From JBBQKG01 sp038326655 (GTDB taxonomy: Bacteria; Actinomycetota; Thermoleophilia; Solirubrobacterales; JBBDJG01), in the NCBI GenBank assembly GCA_038326655.1, contig JBBQKG010000013.1:13810-77809 (forward strand): a stretch of 64,000 bases of DNA. Direction: 5' to 3'. This document shows positions 18,422-27,615 of this stretch, in pieces (the stretch's first letter is position 1; each line of letters begins with the position of its first letter). The notes beneath the pieces are model-generated. The model did no database searches. It saw only the letters and a list, made by a program, of their open reading frames with translations, and was not told the DNA's origin. The position numbers were made by a program, and so were the translations under genes.

Positions 18422-18451
18422 GTCATATCCCTTGCGGGGTTGTCATATTCC
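18422..18451. promoter_or_regulatory. Paired direct repeats between divergent xylF-like and Gfo/Idh genes
   Basis: GTCATATCC at 18422-18430 and GTCATATTCC at 18442-18451 are the same half-site repeated with a 20-base period, two helical turns, in the 129-base divergent gap (18352-18480). Same-face spacing is what a dimeric regulator would use. They lie about 70 bases upstream of the importer's first gene and 30 bases upstream of the plus-strand sugar operon, so one factor could control both. No regulator gene is adjacent. Confidence 0.4.
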
Positions 18452-18480
18452 TGCTTCTTCGTTCTCTGCACAAGTAGCGC

Positions 18481-19575
18481 ATGGCGGATTTCAGCGCAGC
18501 GATCATCGGATATGGGCTGGCGGGCTCGGTTTTCCACGCCCCGCTGATCTCCTCGACGCCGGGCATGCGGGTCCTGACGGTCGTGACGGCGAACGTCGAG
18601 CGGCGCGCGCAGGCACTTCGCGACAACCTCGGCGCGCGCGTGCTCTCGACGCCTGACGAGCTGTGGGCGCGAGCCGAAGAGCACGACTTCGTCGTCGTGG
18701 CGACGCCGAACAACGCGCACGCGCCGCTGGCACGGCACGCCGTGGACGCCGGCCTCCCGGTGGTCGTCGACAAGCCGCTCGCGGCTGTTCCCGCGGAAGC
18801 ACGCGCGGTCGTCGAACACGCGCAATCACGGGGAGTGCTGCTGACCGTGTTTCAAAACCGGCGGTGGGACTCCGACCAGCGCACGCTTCGCCGGCTGCTC
18901 TCGGAGCGAAGGCTCGGCGACGTGCTCCGCTTCGAGTCGCGCCTGGAGCGCTGGCGTCCCGAGCTGCGGGCTGAGGCCTGGCGCGAGAGCACCGCCGCGG
19001 CCGAGGGTGGCGGCGTCCTGCTCGACCTCGGCAGTCACCTCGTCGACCAGGCGCTCGGCCTTTTCGGTGCTGCGGCGGATGTCTATGCGGAGGTCGACCG
19101 CCGCCGCGGAGCGGCCGGCGACGACGATGCCTTCGTGGCGCTCCGCCATCGCTCCGGCGCCTACAGCCACCTCTGGGTGTCCGCGCTCGCGGCCGCCCCC
19201 GGACCCCGGCTCCGCGTGCTCGGCGATCGCGCCGCCTACGTCGTCGAGGAGGTGGACGGGCAGGAGGACGCACTTCGGTCAGGCCGTCGTCCGGACGACG
19301 GCGGACCGTGGGGAGTGGAGCCCGAGTCCCGCTGGGGCCGGCTGATTCGCGGGGACGAGAGCGAGCCGGTTCCGAGCGAGCTCGGCGCATGGCCGCGCTT
19401 CTACTCGGAGCTCGAGGCCGCGCTCCGCGACGGCGGGCCGCCGCCGGTCGATCCCGCGGATGCGGTCGCGACGCTGGAGGTCCTCGAGGCGGCCCGCCGG
19501 AGCGCCAGGGAACGGCGCGTGGTTGCGATGCCGGGTTGCGATACTGGATCACCGAGCAAGGGAGCCCCCGCATGA
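18481..19575 (+). CDS. Gfo/Idh/MocA family oxidoreductase, 364 aa
   Basis: An N-terminal Rossmann motif AAIIGYGLAGSVFHAPLI and the catalytic-region segment VVVDKPLAA (the family's EKP equivalent, here DKP) define the family, which oxidises or reduces sugars and inositols with NAD(P). Length is typical. Divergent from the sugar importer and first gene of the pentose-phosphate operon; its stop overlaps the tkt ATG (ATGA). A role in bringing an imported sugar into central metabolism is likely but the substrate is unknown. Confidence 0.85.
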   Translation: MADFSAAIIGYGLAGSVFHAPLISSTPGMRVLTVVTANVERRAQALRDNLGARVLSTPDELWARAEEHDFVVVATPNNAHAPLARHAVDAGLPVVVDKPLAAVPAEARAVVEHAQSRGVLLTVFQNRRWDSDQRTLRRLLSERRLGDVLRFESRLERWRPELRAEAWRESTAAAEGGGVLLDLGSHLVDQALGLFGAAADVYAEVDRRRGAAGDDDAFVALRHRSGAYSHLWVSALAAAPGPRLRVLGDRAAYVVEEVDGQEDALRSGRRPDDGGPWGVEPESRWGRLIRGDESEPVPSELGAWPRFYSELEAALRDGGPPPVDPADAVATLEVLEAARRSARERRVVAMPGCDTGSPSKGAPA

Positions 19576-21659
19576 CCTCGACCAAACCCGACGTCAACAT
19601 CGACCAGCTCGCGATCGACACGATCCGCACGCTCGCGATCGACGCGATCCAGAAGGCCAATTCGGGCCATCCGGGCACGGTGATGGCGATGGCGCCGGTC
19701 GCGTACGAGCTGTGGCAGCAGCACCTCCGCTTCGATCCCGAGGATCCGATCTGGCCCAACCGAGACCGCTTCGTGCTCTCCGCCGGGCACGCGTCGATGT
19801 TGCTCTACGCGCTGCTGCACCTGGCCGGGGTCAAGGCCGTCGACCCCGACTACGAGGCACTCGGGGAGCTGTCGGTGAAGCTCTCCGACATCGAGCACTT
19901 CCGCCAGCTCGGCTCGCGCGCTGCCGGGCACCCGGAGTACCGCTGGACCTCCGGCGTCGAGGCCACCACGGGACCGCTCGGGCAGGGTGTCGCGACGTCG
20001 GTGGGGATGGCGATTGCCTCGCAGTGGCTTGCGGCCACCTACAACCGCCCGGGCTTCGAGCTTTTCGACTGGAACGTCTACGTGATCGCCAGCGACGGCG
20101 ACATGATGGAGGGCGTCTCCTACGAGGGCGCCTCGCTCGCGGGCCACCTGGGTCTCGCGAACCTCTGCTGGATCTACGACAACAACCACATCACGATCGA
20201 CGGGTCGACGGACCTGGCGTTCAGCGACGACGTCGCGACCCGGTTCATGGCGCAGGGCTGGAACGTCACCCGGGTCGACGACGCCAACGACCGCGAGATG
20301 GTGTCGCGCGCCCTCGAGTCGTTCGAGAGCACCGAAGACCGGCCCACGCTGATCATCGTGGACAGCCACATCGGCTACGGGGCGCCGAAGGTGCAGGACA
20401 CCGCCGCCGCGCACGGCGAGCCGCTCGGCGAGGAGGTGGCGCGGGAGGCAAAGCGGTTCTACGGATGGCCCGAGGACGCGCAGTTCCTGGTCCCCGATGG
20501 CGTTCGCGAGCGCTTCGCAGAGGGCGTGGGCGCGCGGGGACGCGCGGCCCGGGAGGAGTGGGAGCGCATGTTCGAGCGCTACCGGGCCGAGCACGCCGAG
20601 CTCGCAGCGGAGATCGACTGCATGCAGCGGCGCGAGCTGCCGGACGGCTGGGACGACGACCTGCCGAGCTTCGCGCCGGACGAGAAGGGGATCGCCACGC
20701 GGGTGGCCTCCGGCCAGGCCCTCAACGCGATCGCAGAGGACGTGCGCTGGCTCGTGGGAGGCGCCGCCGACCTGACCGGTTCCACCAGCGTGGGCCTGAA
20801 GTTCGGCGCGGCGGGCACGTTCTCGCGGGAAAGCGGCGCCGGGCGCTACCTGCACTTCGGAATCCGCGAGCACGGCATGTCCGCGGCGGTCAACGGGCTC
20901 TCGCTCTCGAAGCTGCGGCCATACGGGTCGACATACCTGATCTTCTCGGACTACGCCCGCGAGCCGATCCGCCTCAGCGCGCTGATGGAGATCCCCGCGA
21001 TCTGGATCTTCACGCACGACTCGATCGGCCTCGGAGAGGACGGCCCCACGCACCAGCCGGTCGAGCAGCTCGCCTCGCTGCGGGCGATGCCCGGGCTCGT
21101 CACGGTCAGGCCCTGCGACGCGAACGAGACGATCGAGGCCTGGCGCGTGATCATGGGCATGCACCACTCGCCCGCCGCCCTCGTCCTGACGCGTCAGGCG
21201 GTCCCGATCCTCGACCGCGAGCGCTACGCGCCGGCCGCGGGCCTCGAGCGCGGCGCCTACGTGCTCGCCGACCCGGAGGAGGGAGACCCCGAGGTGATCC
21301 TGATCGGGACCGGAAGTGAGGTGTACCTGTGCGCCCAGGCCTACGAGCAGCTCACGGCCGAAGGCGAGAAGGTGCGCCTTGTCAGCATGCCGTCGTGGGA
21401 GCTCTTCGACCTTCAGCCCGAGGCGTACCGCGCGGAGCTGCTGCCCGCCAGCGTCCAGGCCAGGGTGTCGGTCGAGCAGGCCTCCACGATCGGGTGGGAG
21501 CGCTTCGTCGGCACGCGCGGGGCGATGATCGGCATGCACACCTTCGGCGCCTCGGCGCCGCTCAAGGACGTGCAGAAGAAGTTCGGCTTCACGCCCGACG
21601 CGATCGTGGCCGCCTGCCGCGAGCAGCTCGCGCAGGCGCGCGCCGTGGGCGCGCGATGA
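19572..21659 (+). CDS. tkt: Transketolase
   Basis: Thiamine-diphosphate enzyme moving two-carbon units between sugar phosphates. Recognisable blocks include IQKANSGHPGTVMAMAP near the N-terminus, the TPP/Mg motif ASDGDMMEGVSYEGASLAGH with NNHITIDG, and the pyrimidine-domain GIREHGMSAAVNG. Length (695 aa) is normal. ATG 19572 overlaps the previous stop, and its own stop overlaps the next ATG, so operon membership is clear. Confidence 0.95.
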   Translation: MTSTKPDVNIDQLAIDTIRTLAIDAIQKANSGHPGTVMAMAPVAYELWQQHLRFDPEDPIWPNRDRFVLSAGHASMLLYALLHLAGVKAVDPDYEALGELSVKLSDIEHFRQLGSRAAGHPEYRWTSGVEATTGPLGQGVATSVGMAIASQWLAATYNRPGFELFDWNVYVIASDGDMMEGVSYEGASLAGHLGLANLCWIYDNNHITIDGSTDLAFSDDVATRFMAQGWNVTRVDDANDREMVSRALESFESTEDRPTLIIVDSHIGYGAPKVQDTAAAHGEPLGEEVAREAKRFYGWPEDAQFLVPDGVRERFAEGVGARGRAAREEWERMFERYRAEHAELAAEIDCMQRRELPDGWDDDLPSFAPDEKGIATRVASGQALNAIAEDVRWLVGGAADLTGSTSVGLKFGAAGTFSRESGAGRYLHFGIREHGMSAAVNGLSLSKLRPYGSTYLIFSDYAREPIRLSALMEIPAIWIFTHDSIGLGEDGPTHQPVEQLASLRAMPGLVTVRPCDANETIEAWRVIMGMHHSPAALVLTRQAVPILDRERYAPAAGLERGAYVLADPEEGDPEVILIGTGSEVYLCAQAYEQLTAEGEKVRLVSMPSWELFDLQPEAYRAELLPASVQARVSVEQASTIGWERFVGTRGAMIGMHTFGASAPLKDVQKKFGFTPDAIVAACREQLAQARAVGAR

Positions 21660-24481
21660 CTACTCCGGCGGCAACCCGGAACCCGCTCCTCGAGCTCGTC
21701 CAGCAGGGCCAGAGCGTCTGGTACGACTATCTGCGCCGCAGCCTGATCACGTCCGGCGAGCTGGAGCGGCTGGTCGCCGAGGACGGGCTGCGTGGGATGA
21801 CCTCGAACCCCTCGATCTTCGAGAAGGCGATCACCGGCTCGACCGACTACGACGAGCAGCTCGAAGAGCTCCGCCGTTCGGGAAGCGCGGCCCGAGGTGA
21901 GTCGACGCAAGATTTGTTCGTTCAACTCGCGGTCCGCGACATCGGGGCGGCGGCGGACGTCTTCCGCCCGCTCTACGACGAGACGGGTGGCGCGGACGGC
22001 TTCGTCTCGATCGAGGTCTCCCCGACGCTCGCGCACGACACCGAGGGCACGATTGCGGAGGCGGAGCACCTGTGGTCGGTGCTCGACCGCCCCAACGTGA
22101 TGGTCAAGGTGCCCGCGACGCCCGAGGGCCTGCCGGCGATCCGGGAGCTGACCGGCCGCGGATTGAACGTCAACATCACGCTGCTCTTCGGAATCTCCGT
22201 CTACGAGCAGGTGATCGAGGCCTACCTCTCCGGGCTCGAGGCGCTGGCCGCCTCCGGGGGCGATGTCTCGCGCGTCGCGTCGGTCGCGAGCTTCTTCGTG
22301 AGCAGGATCGACACCGCGGTCGCCGTGCTGCTCGAGCAGCACGGCGAGGACGGCCGCAAGCTCCAGGACCGCGTCGCGATCGCCAACGCAAAGCTCGCTT
22401 ACCAGTGCTACAAGCAGAGCTTCGCGGGCGAGCGCTGGGAGCGGCTCGCGGCGACGGGCGCGCACACCCAGCGCCTGCTGTGGGCCAGCACCAGCGTCAA
22501 GAACCCGGCCCTTCCCGACGTTTACTACGTCGAGGCCCTGATCGGCCCGGAGACGGTCGACACGGTGCCGCCCGCGACCTTCGACGCGTTCCGCGATCAC
22601 GGTCGCGTACGCCCGGCCCTGGAGGAGGGCGTGGACGAGGCGCGCGAGGTCCTCGACCGGCTCGAGGGGCTCGGCATCTCCCTCGACGAGGTGACCGACA
22701 AGGTCCTGGCGGACGGCGTCCGGCTGTTCGACGAGGCGTACGCGAAGCTGCTGGCGGCGGTCGCGACCGCGACCGGCTCGCTCGCCGACCGGCAGACGCT
22801 GTCGCTGCCGGAGCAGTTGCGGGCCGGCGTCGAGGCGACGCTCGACGACTGGGACGCCGGCGCCAAGTGCCGGCGCCTGTGGCGGCGCGACAGCTCTCTG
22901 TGGACCGGCGCCGACGAGTCGCAGTGGCTGGGCTGGCTCGGCGTCGTCGACGACCAGCTCGTGCACGCCGAGGAGCTCGAGCGGATCGAGCGGGAGGCGC
23001 GTGAGGCGGATGTCTTCACCGACGTCGTGCTGCTCGGGATGGGCGGCTCGAGCCTCGCGCCAGAGGTGCTCTCGTTCACGTTCGGCCACGCGCGACTCAG
23101 CCCCGAGCTGCACGTGCTCGACTCGACCGACCCGGCGCAGGTGAAGATGCTGGAAGACGGCATCGACATGCGTCGCACGCTCTTCATCGTGTCGAGCAAG
23201 TCCGGCACGACACTCGAGCCGAACATCTTCAAGGAATATTTTTTCGAGCGCGTGTCTGCGGTGCTGGGGGGAGAGCCCCCGGGCGACCAGTTCATGGCGA
23301 TCACCGATCCCGGCTCGCAGCTCGAGGAGGTCGCGCGGCGCGACGGCTTCCGGCGGGTGGCGCACGGCGTGAAGTCGATCGGCGGCCGCTACTCGGCGCT
23401 GTCGAACTTCGGCATGGTCCCGGGCACGGTCGCCGGCATCGACGTGCAGACCCTGCTCGATCGCGCCCAGGAGATGGCGCACGCGTGTGCGTCGTGCGTG
23501 CCCGTGCGCGGAAACCCCGGACTTGTGCTCGGCGCCGTGATCGGGGCAGCCCACAACGCCGGAATCGACAAGCTCACGATCATCGCGTCTCCACCGGTTC
23601 GCGACTTCGGAGCGTGGCTCGAGCAGCTGGTGGCGGAGTCGACCGGCAAGCAGGGACGCGGCGTGATCCCCGTCGACCGGGAGCCGCTCGGCGCGCCGGA
23701 GACCTACGGCTCGGACCGGCTCTTTGCATATCTGCGCCTCGCGGCGGAGGCGGACGCCGACCAGGATCGCGCGGTCGACGCGCTCGAGGCTGCGGGCCGG
23801 CCGGTCGTCCGGATCGCATTGCTCGAGCGCGAGGATCTTGGCGGCCAGTTCTTCCAATGGGAGTTCGCGACCGCGGTGGCCGGTGCCGTGATCGGCATCA
23901 ATCCGTTCGACCAGCCCGACGTCGAGGCGGCGAAGGCGGAGACCAGGAAGCTCACGAGCCGGTACGAGGAAACCGGCTCGCTGCCGGCGGAGGAGCCGTT
24001 CTTCGAGCACGACGGCATCGCACTCCACGGGCCGAAGCCCGATGGCCCCGCCGAGGAGTCCCTGGAGGGCTACCTGCGTGCCCATCTGGACCGGCTCGGC
24101 GAGCGCGACTATCTCGCGCTGCTCGCGTTCCTGCCGATGACCGCCGTGCACGAGCGCGCGCTCACCGAGATCCGCCGGGTGGTCCGCGACCGCCGCCGGG
24201 TCGCGACCTGCGCGGGGTTCGGGCCGCGATTCCTGCATTCGACGGGCCAGGCCTACAAGGGCGGACCGAACAGCGGTGTGTTCGTGCAGCTCACCTGCGA
24301 CGACCCGCTCGACCTGGGCGTCCCGGGACGGCGTAATAGCTTTGGCATCGTGAAAGCGGCACAGGCACGGGGCGACTTCGAGGTGCTGGTCGAGCGCGGC
24401 CGCCGCGCGCTGCGGCTGCATCTGCGTGACGCCGGCACGGGCCTCGAGACGCTTCAGCGTCTCGCCGAGAAGGTGGCCTGA
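21656..24481 (+). CDS. tal-pgi: Bifunctional transaldolase/glucose-6-phosphate isomerase fusion, 941 aa
   Basis: Residues 1-about 370 are transaldolase: MTSNPSIFEKAI, the Schiff-base Lys151 in VMVKVPATPEG and LLWASTSVKNP. Residues about 395-941 form a phosphoglucose isomerase with SIS folds: LLGMGGSSLAPEV, FIVSSKSGTTLEPN, SNFGMVPGTVAGID and a C-terminal segment with TGQAYKGGPN. Such fusions are known in some bacteria and link fructose-6-phosphate production to its isomerisation. It sits between tkt and gnd with overlapping codons on both sides. Confidence 0.93.
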   Translation: MTTPAATRNPLLELVQQGQSVWYDYLRRSLITSGELERLVAEDGLRGMTSNPSIFEKAITGSTDYDEQLEELRRSGSAARGESTQDLFVQLAVRDIGAAADVFRPLYDETGGADGFVSIEVSPTLAHDTEGTIAEAEHLWSVLDRPNVMVKVPATPEGLPAIRELTGRGLNVNITLLFGISVYEQVIEAYLSGLEALAASGGDVSRVASVASFFVSRIDTAVAVLLEQHGEDGRKLQDRVAIANAKLAYQCYKQSFAGERWERLAATGAHTQRLLWASTSVKNPALPDVYYVEALIGPETVDTVPPATFDAFRDHGRVRPALEEGVDEAREVLDRLEGLGISLDEVTDKVLADGVRLFDEAYAKLLAAVATATGSLADRQTLSLPEQLRAGVEATLDDWDAGAKCRRLWRRDSSLWTGADESQWLGWLGVVDDQLVHAEELERIEREAREADVFTDVVLLGMGGSSLAPEVLSFTFGHARLSPELHVLDSTDPAQVKMLEDGIDMRRTLFIVSSKSGTTLEPNIFKEYFFERVSAVLGGEPPGDQFMAITDPGSQLEEVARRDGFRRVAHGVKSIGGRYSALSNFGMVPGTVAGIDVQTLLDRAQEMAHACASCVPVRGNPGLVLGAVIGAAHNAGIDKLTIIASPPVRDFGAWLEQLVAESTGKQGRGVIPVDREPLGAPETYGSDRLFAYLRLAAEADADQDRAVDALEAAGRPVVRIALLEREDLGGQFFQWEFATAVAGAVIGINPFDQPDVEAAKAETRKLTSRYEETGSLPAEEPFFEHDGIALHGPKPDGPAEESLEGYLRAHLDRLGERDYLALLAFLPMTAVHERALTEIRRVVRDRRRVATCAGFGPRFLHSTGQAYKGGPNSGVFVQLTCDDPLDLGVPGRRNSFGIVKAAQARGDFEVLVERGRRALRLHLRDAGTGLETLQRLAEKVA

Positions 24482-25488
24482 TGCAGCTGGGCATGGTCGG
24501 CCTCGGGCGGATGGGAGCGAACCTGGTCCGGCGCTTGATGCACGAGGGCCACGAGTGCGTCGTATTCGACGTCAACCCGGACACGGTCAAGCAGCTGGAG
24601 TCCGAGGGCGCGGTCGGCGCCAACGCGCTCGCCGAGCTCGTGTCGCGCCTCGACGTTCCGCGCGCGGTATGGGTGATGGTGCCGGCGGCGCTCACAGGCG
24701 CGACGGTCGAGCAGCTCGCCGGCCTGCTGGAGCCCGGCGACACGATCATCGACGGAGGCAACACCTACTACCGGGACGATGTCGAGCGCGCGAAGCAGCT
24801 CAGCGGCTCACAAATCCACTACGTCGACGTCGGCACGAGCGGCGGCGTGTTCGGGCTCGAGCGGGGCTTCTGCCTCATGATCGGAGGCGAACACGAGCCG
24901 GTCGAGCGCCTCGACCCGATCTTCCGCACGCTCGCGCCTGGAGCCGACGCGGCACTCCGCACCGCGGGCGCGGCGGGAGCGCCCTCGACCGCCGAGCAGG
25001 GCTACCTGCACTGCGGCCCACCCGGCGCGGGGCACTTCGTGAAGATGGTCCACAACGGCATCGAGTACGGGCTGATGGCGGCCTACGCGGAGGGCTTCAA
25101 CCTGCTGCACCAGGCGAACGCGGGCAACCGGCCGCGCGAGACCGACGCCGAGACGACGCCGTTGCGCGACCCCGAGTACTACCGCTATGAGATCGACACG
25201 GCAGCCGTCGCCGAGGTCTGGCGCCGCGGCAGCGTGATCGCCTCCTGGCTGCTCGACCTGACCGCGGCGGCGCTTCGCCAGTCGCCGGGTCTGGAGAACT
25301 TCGAGGGCCGCGTGTCGGACTCGGGCGAGGGCCGGTGGACGGTGCAGGCGGCTGTCGAGGTCGGCGTCCCGGCGAGCGTGATCACGCACGCGCTCTACCA
25401 GCGTTTCACGTCGCGGGGAGATGCGGACTTCGCCGACCGCCTGCTGTCGGCGATGCGCAGTGAGTTCGGCGGGCACGCCGAGCGGTGA
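24481..25488 (+). CDS. gnd: 6-phosphogluconate dehydrogenase (decarboxylating), short form, 335 aa
   Basis: Converts 6-phosphogluconate to ribulose-5-phosphate and CO2. The N-terminal QLGMVGLGRMGANLVRRLM is the coenzyme fold, IIDGGNTYYRDD the family signature, and GPPGAGHFVKMVHNGIEYG carries the catalytic Lys and substrate-binding residues. At 335 residues it belongs to the short class, many of which prefer NAD+, rather than the 470-residue NADP+ form. ATG 24481 shares one base with the previous TGA; the 3' end overlaps zwf (GTGA). Confidence 0.93.
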   Translation: MQLGMVGLGRMGANLVRRLMHEGHECVVFDVNPDTVKQLESEGAVGANALAELVSRLDVPRAVWVMVPAALTGATVEQLAGLLEPGDTIIDGGNTYYRDDVERAKQLSGSQIHYVDVGTSGGVFGLERGFCLMIGGEHEPVERLDPIFRTLAPGADAALRTAGAAGAPSTAEQGYLHCGPPGAGHFVKMVHNGIEYGLMAAYAEGFNLLHQANAGNRPRETDAETTPLRDPEYYRYEIDTAAVAEVWRRGSVIASWLLDLTAAALRQSPGLENFEGRVSDSGEGRWTVQAAVEVGVPASVITHALYQRFTSRGDADFADRLLSAMRSEFGGHAER

Positions 25489-26939
25489 CGGCCGTCGCGG
25501 CACAGGCGCGCCCCGCGGTCGACACCTCCGTCCGCACACCCGAGAACCACGTGATCGTGCTCTTCGGCGCGAGCGGCGACCTCGCCCGGCGCAAGCTGCT
25601 GCCGGGGCTCTTCCATCTCAGCGAGGCCGGCCTGATGCCGCGCGACTTTCGGATCGTGGGGTGCTCGCGCAACGCGATCAGCAGCGAGGAGTTCCGGGAC
25701 CTCGCGCGAGCGGCGGTGAAGGAGTTCGGCCGGCGGCCGGCGACCGACGATTGCTGGGAGCCGTTCGCAGCGCGGCTCACCTACGTCGGAACCGCCGAAG
25801 GGCTCGACGCGCTCGCACATACGGTCGGCGAGGCGGTCGAGGAGCTCGACGGCGAGCCGCGGCTGCTCCACTACCTCTCGGTGCCGCCCAACGCGGCGCC
25901 CGGCGTGATCGAGGAGCTCGGCAGAGCGGGCCTCCACGAGCGGGCACGGGTGATCATGGAGAAGCCGTTCGGCGTCGACCTGGAGTCCGCCCGCCGGCTC
26001 AACGCGATCGTCCACAGCGTGTTCGACGAGTCTCAGGTGTTCCGGATCGACCACTTCATCGGCAAGGAGGCGGTCCAGAACATCCTCGCGATCCGGTTTG
26101 CCAACGGGATGTTCGAGCCGGTCTGGAATCGCGACCACGTCGACCACGTGCAGATCGACGTGCCCGAGACGCTGTCGGTGGGCACGCGCGCAGGGTTCTA
26201 CGAGCAGACAGGGGCGTATCGCGACATGGTCGTGACGCACCTGTTCCAGGTGCTCGGCTTCGTCGCGATGGAGCCGCCGACCGCGATCACGTCGGAGGCG
26301 CTCGTGGCCGAGAAGCTCAAGGTTTTCGAGACGATCGAGCCCGTCGATCCGGCCGACGTCGTGCGCGGCCAGTACGAGGGCTACCGCGAGACCCCCGGCG
26401 TCGCTCCCGGGTCGGACACGGAGACGTTCGTCGCGGTCAAGGCCTTCGTGGACAGCTGGCGATGGGCGGGCGTTCCCTTCTATCTCCGCACCGGCAAGCG
26501 CCTGCACCGCGCCGGCCACGCGATCACGGTCGGATTTCGCGAGCCGCCGCGCCGCATCTTCGACCTCGCGCCACAGGTCGAGGATCCGAACCTGATCATG
26601 TTCGACCTCGGGGAGCCCGGCGCGATCACGACCAGCTTCCTCGCAAAGGAGCCTGGCGTAACGATGCGGCTCGGCCTGGCCCGCATGAGATTCGACTACC
26701 AGGAGTCGTTCTCGACCGCGACGCAGCTCGAGGCCTACGAGCGGCTCCTGCACGATGCGATGATCGGCGACCGGATGCTGTTCACGAGCGCCGAGGGGAT
26801 CGAGCGGCTCTGGGAGGTCTCGGAGCCGCTGCTCGAGAGTCCGCCCCCGGTGATCCCATACCCCCCCGGGTCCTGGGGGCCGCCGGAGGCGGACGCGCTC
26901 GTCGCGCCGACCCACTGGCACATCTCCGCGCACGACTGA
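25485..26939 (+). CDS. zwf: Glucose-6-phosphate 1-dehydrogenase
   Basis: First oxidative pentose-phosphate step. Coenzyme motif VLFGASGDLARRKLLPGLF, the catalytic RIDHFIGKEAVQN and MEKPFG segments are present; length (484 aa) is typical. The usual actinobacterial companions opcA and pgl are absent here, so lactonase must be encoded elsewhere or the lactone hydrolyses spontaneously. GTG start overlaps the gnd stop. Substrate would come from the glucokinase and isomerase in the same operon. Confidence 0.95.
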   Translation: MTAVAAQARPAVDTSVRTPENHVIVLFGASGDLARRKLLPGLFHLSEAGLMPRDFRIVGCSRNAISSEEFRDLARAAVKEFGRRPATDDCWEPFAARLTYVGTAEGLDALAHTVGEAVEELDGEPRLLHYLSVPPNAAPGVIEELGRAGLHERARVIMEKPFGVDLESARRLNAIVHSVFDESQVFRIDHFIGKEAVQNILAIRFANGMFEPVWNRDHVDHVQIDVPETLSVGTRAGFYEQTGAYRDMVVTHLFQVLGFVAMEPPTAITSEALVAEKLKVFETIEPVDPADVVRGQYEGYRETPGVAPGSDTETFVAVKAFVDSWRWAGVPFYLRTGKRLHRAGHAITVGFREPPRRIFDLAPQVEDPNLIMFDLGEPGAITTSFLAKEPGVTMRLGLARMRFDYQESFSTATQLEAYERLLHDAMIGDRMLFTSAEGIERLWEVSEPLLESPPPVIPYPPGSWGPPEADALVAPTHWHISAHD

Positions 26940-26943
26940 GCAG

Positions 26944-27615
26944 ATGCCCGGGCGGCTTGCGATCCTGTTCGACATCGACGGAACGCTGATCGTCACGGGC
27001 GGCGCGGGCGGCGAGTCCTGGCGCCTTGCATTCGAGGAGCTCTACGGGGTCGAGGCCGACATCGGCAAGTACACCGACGCCGGCATGACCGATCCCGAGG
27101 TCGGGCGCCGCACGTTCGAGCGGGTGCTCGGCCGTAAGCCGACCACGCGCGAACTCGCACGCCTGCTCTCACGCCGCAACGCGCTGCTGCCCCGCACGAT
27201 CAACGAGTCGAAGGGCTACCGCGTCCTGCCGGGCGTGAAGCAGCTGCTGCCCGAGCTGTGCGAAGAGGGCTACCTGCTCGGCCTCACGACGGGCGGCGTC
27301 GAGACCGCCGCGCACATCAAGCTCGAGCGGGCGCATCTCAACCGGTACTTCCATTTCGGCGGCTACGGCTCGGACTCGGCGGATCGCACCGAGCTGACGC
27401 GCAAGGCGATCGAGCGCGCGGCGATCGTGCTCGGGCACGCGCTCACGCCCGAGGAGGTGCTGGTGATCGGCGATACGCCGTCCGACATCCAGGCCGCGCA
27501 CGGCGCGGACGCCGTCGCCGTCGGGGTGGCGACCGGCCACTACTCGAAGCAGGAGCTGGAGCGGGCCGGCGCGGACTACGCGCTCTCCTCGCTAGAGGCG
27601 CCGCTGCCGTTGTGA
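26944..27615 (+). CDS. HAD-superfamily phosphatase, 223 aa
   Basis: The nucleophile motif LFDIDGTLI (D10, D12), a helical cap (residues about 20-90) and the C-terminal motif VLVIGDTPSDIQAAHG place it among PGP/beta-phosphoglucomutase-like HAD hydrolases. In an operon of sugar phosphates it probably removes phosphate from a by-product, for example phosphoglycolate or a sugar phosphate. It begins 4 bases after zwf and overlaps the glucokinase start (GTGA). Confidence 0.85.
   Translation: MPGRLAILFDIDGTLIVTGGAGGESWRLAFEELYGVEADIGKYTDAGMTDPEVGRRTFERVLGRKPTTRELARLLSRRNALLPRTINESKGYRVLPGVKQLLPELCEEGYLLGLTTGGVETAAHIKLERAHLNRYFHFGGYGSDSADRTELTRKAIERAAIVLGHALTPEEVLVIGDTPSDIQAAHGADAVAVGVATGHYSKQELERAGADYALSSLEAPLPL

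Noticed and set aside
18352..18480. Clear -35/-10 promoter for the xylF-like gene
   Set aside because: TTGCAC occurs on the minus strand but no acceptable -10 hexamer follows at 16-18 bases.
19401..21539. Minus-strand frame of over 700 codons opposite tkt
   Set aside because: No recognisable fold or start signal, and tkt on the other strand is unambiguous.
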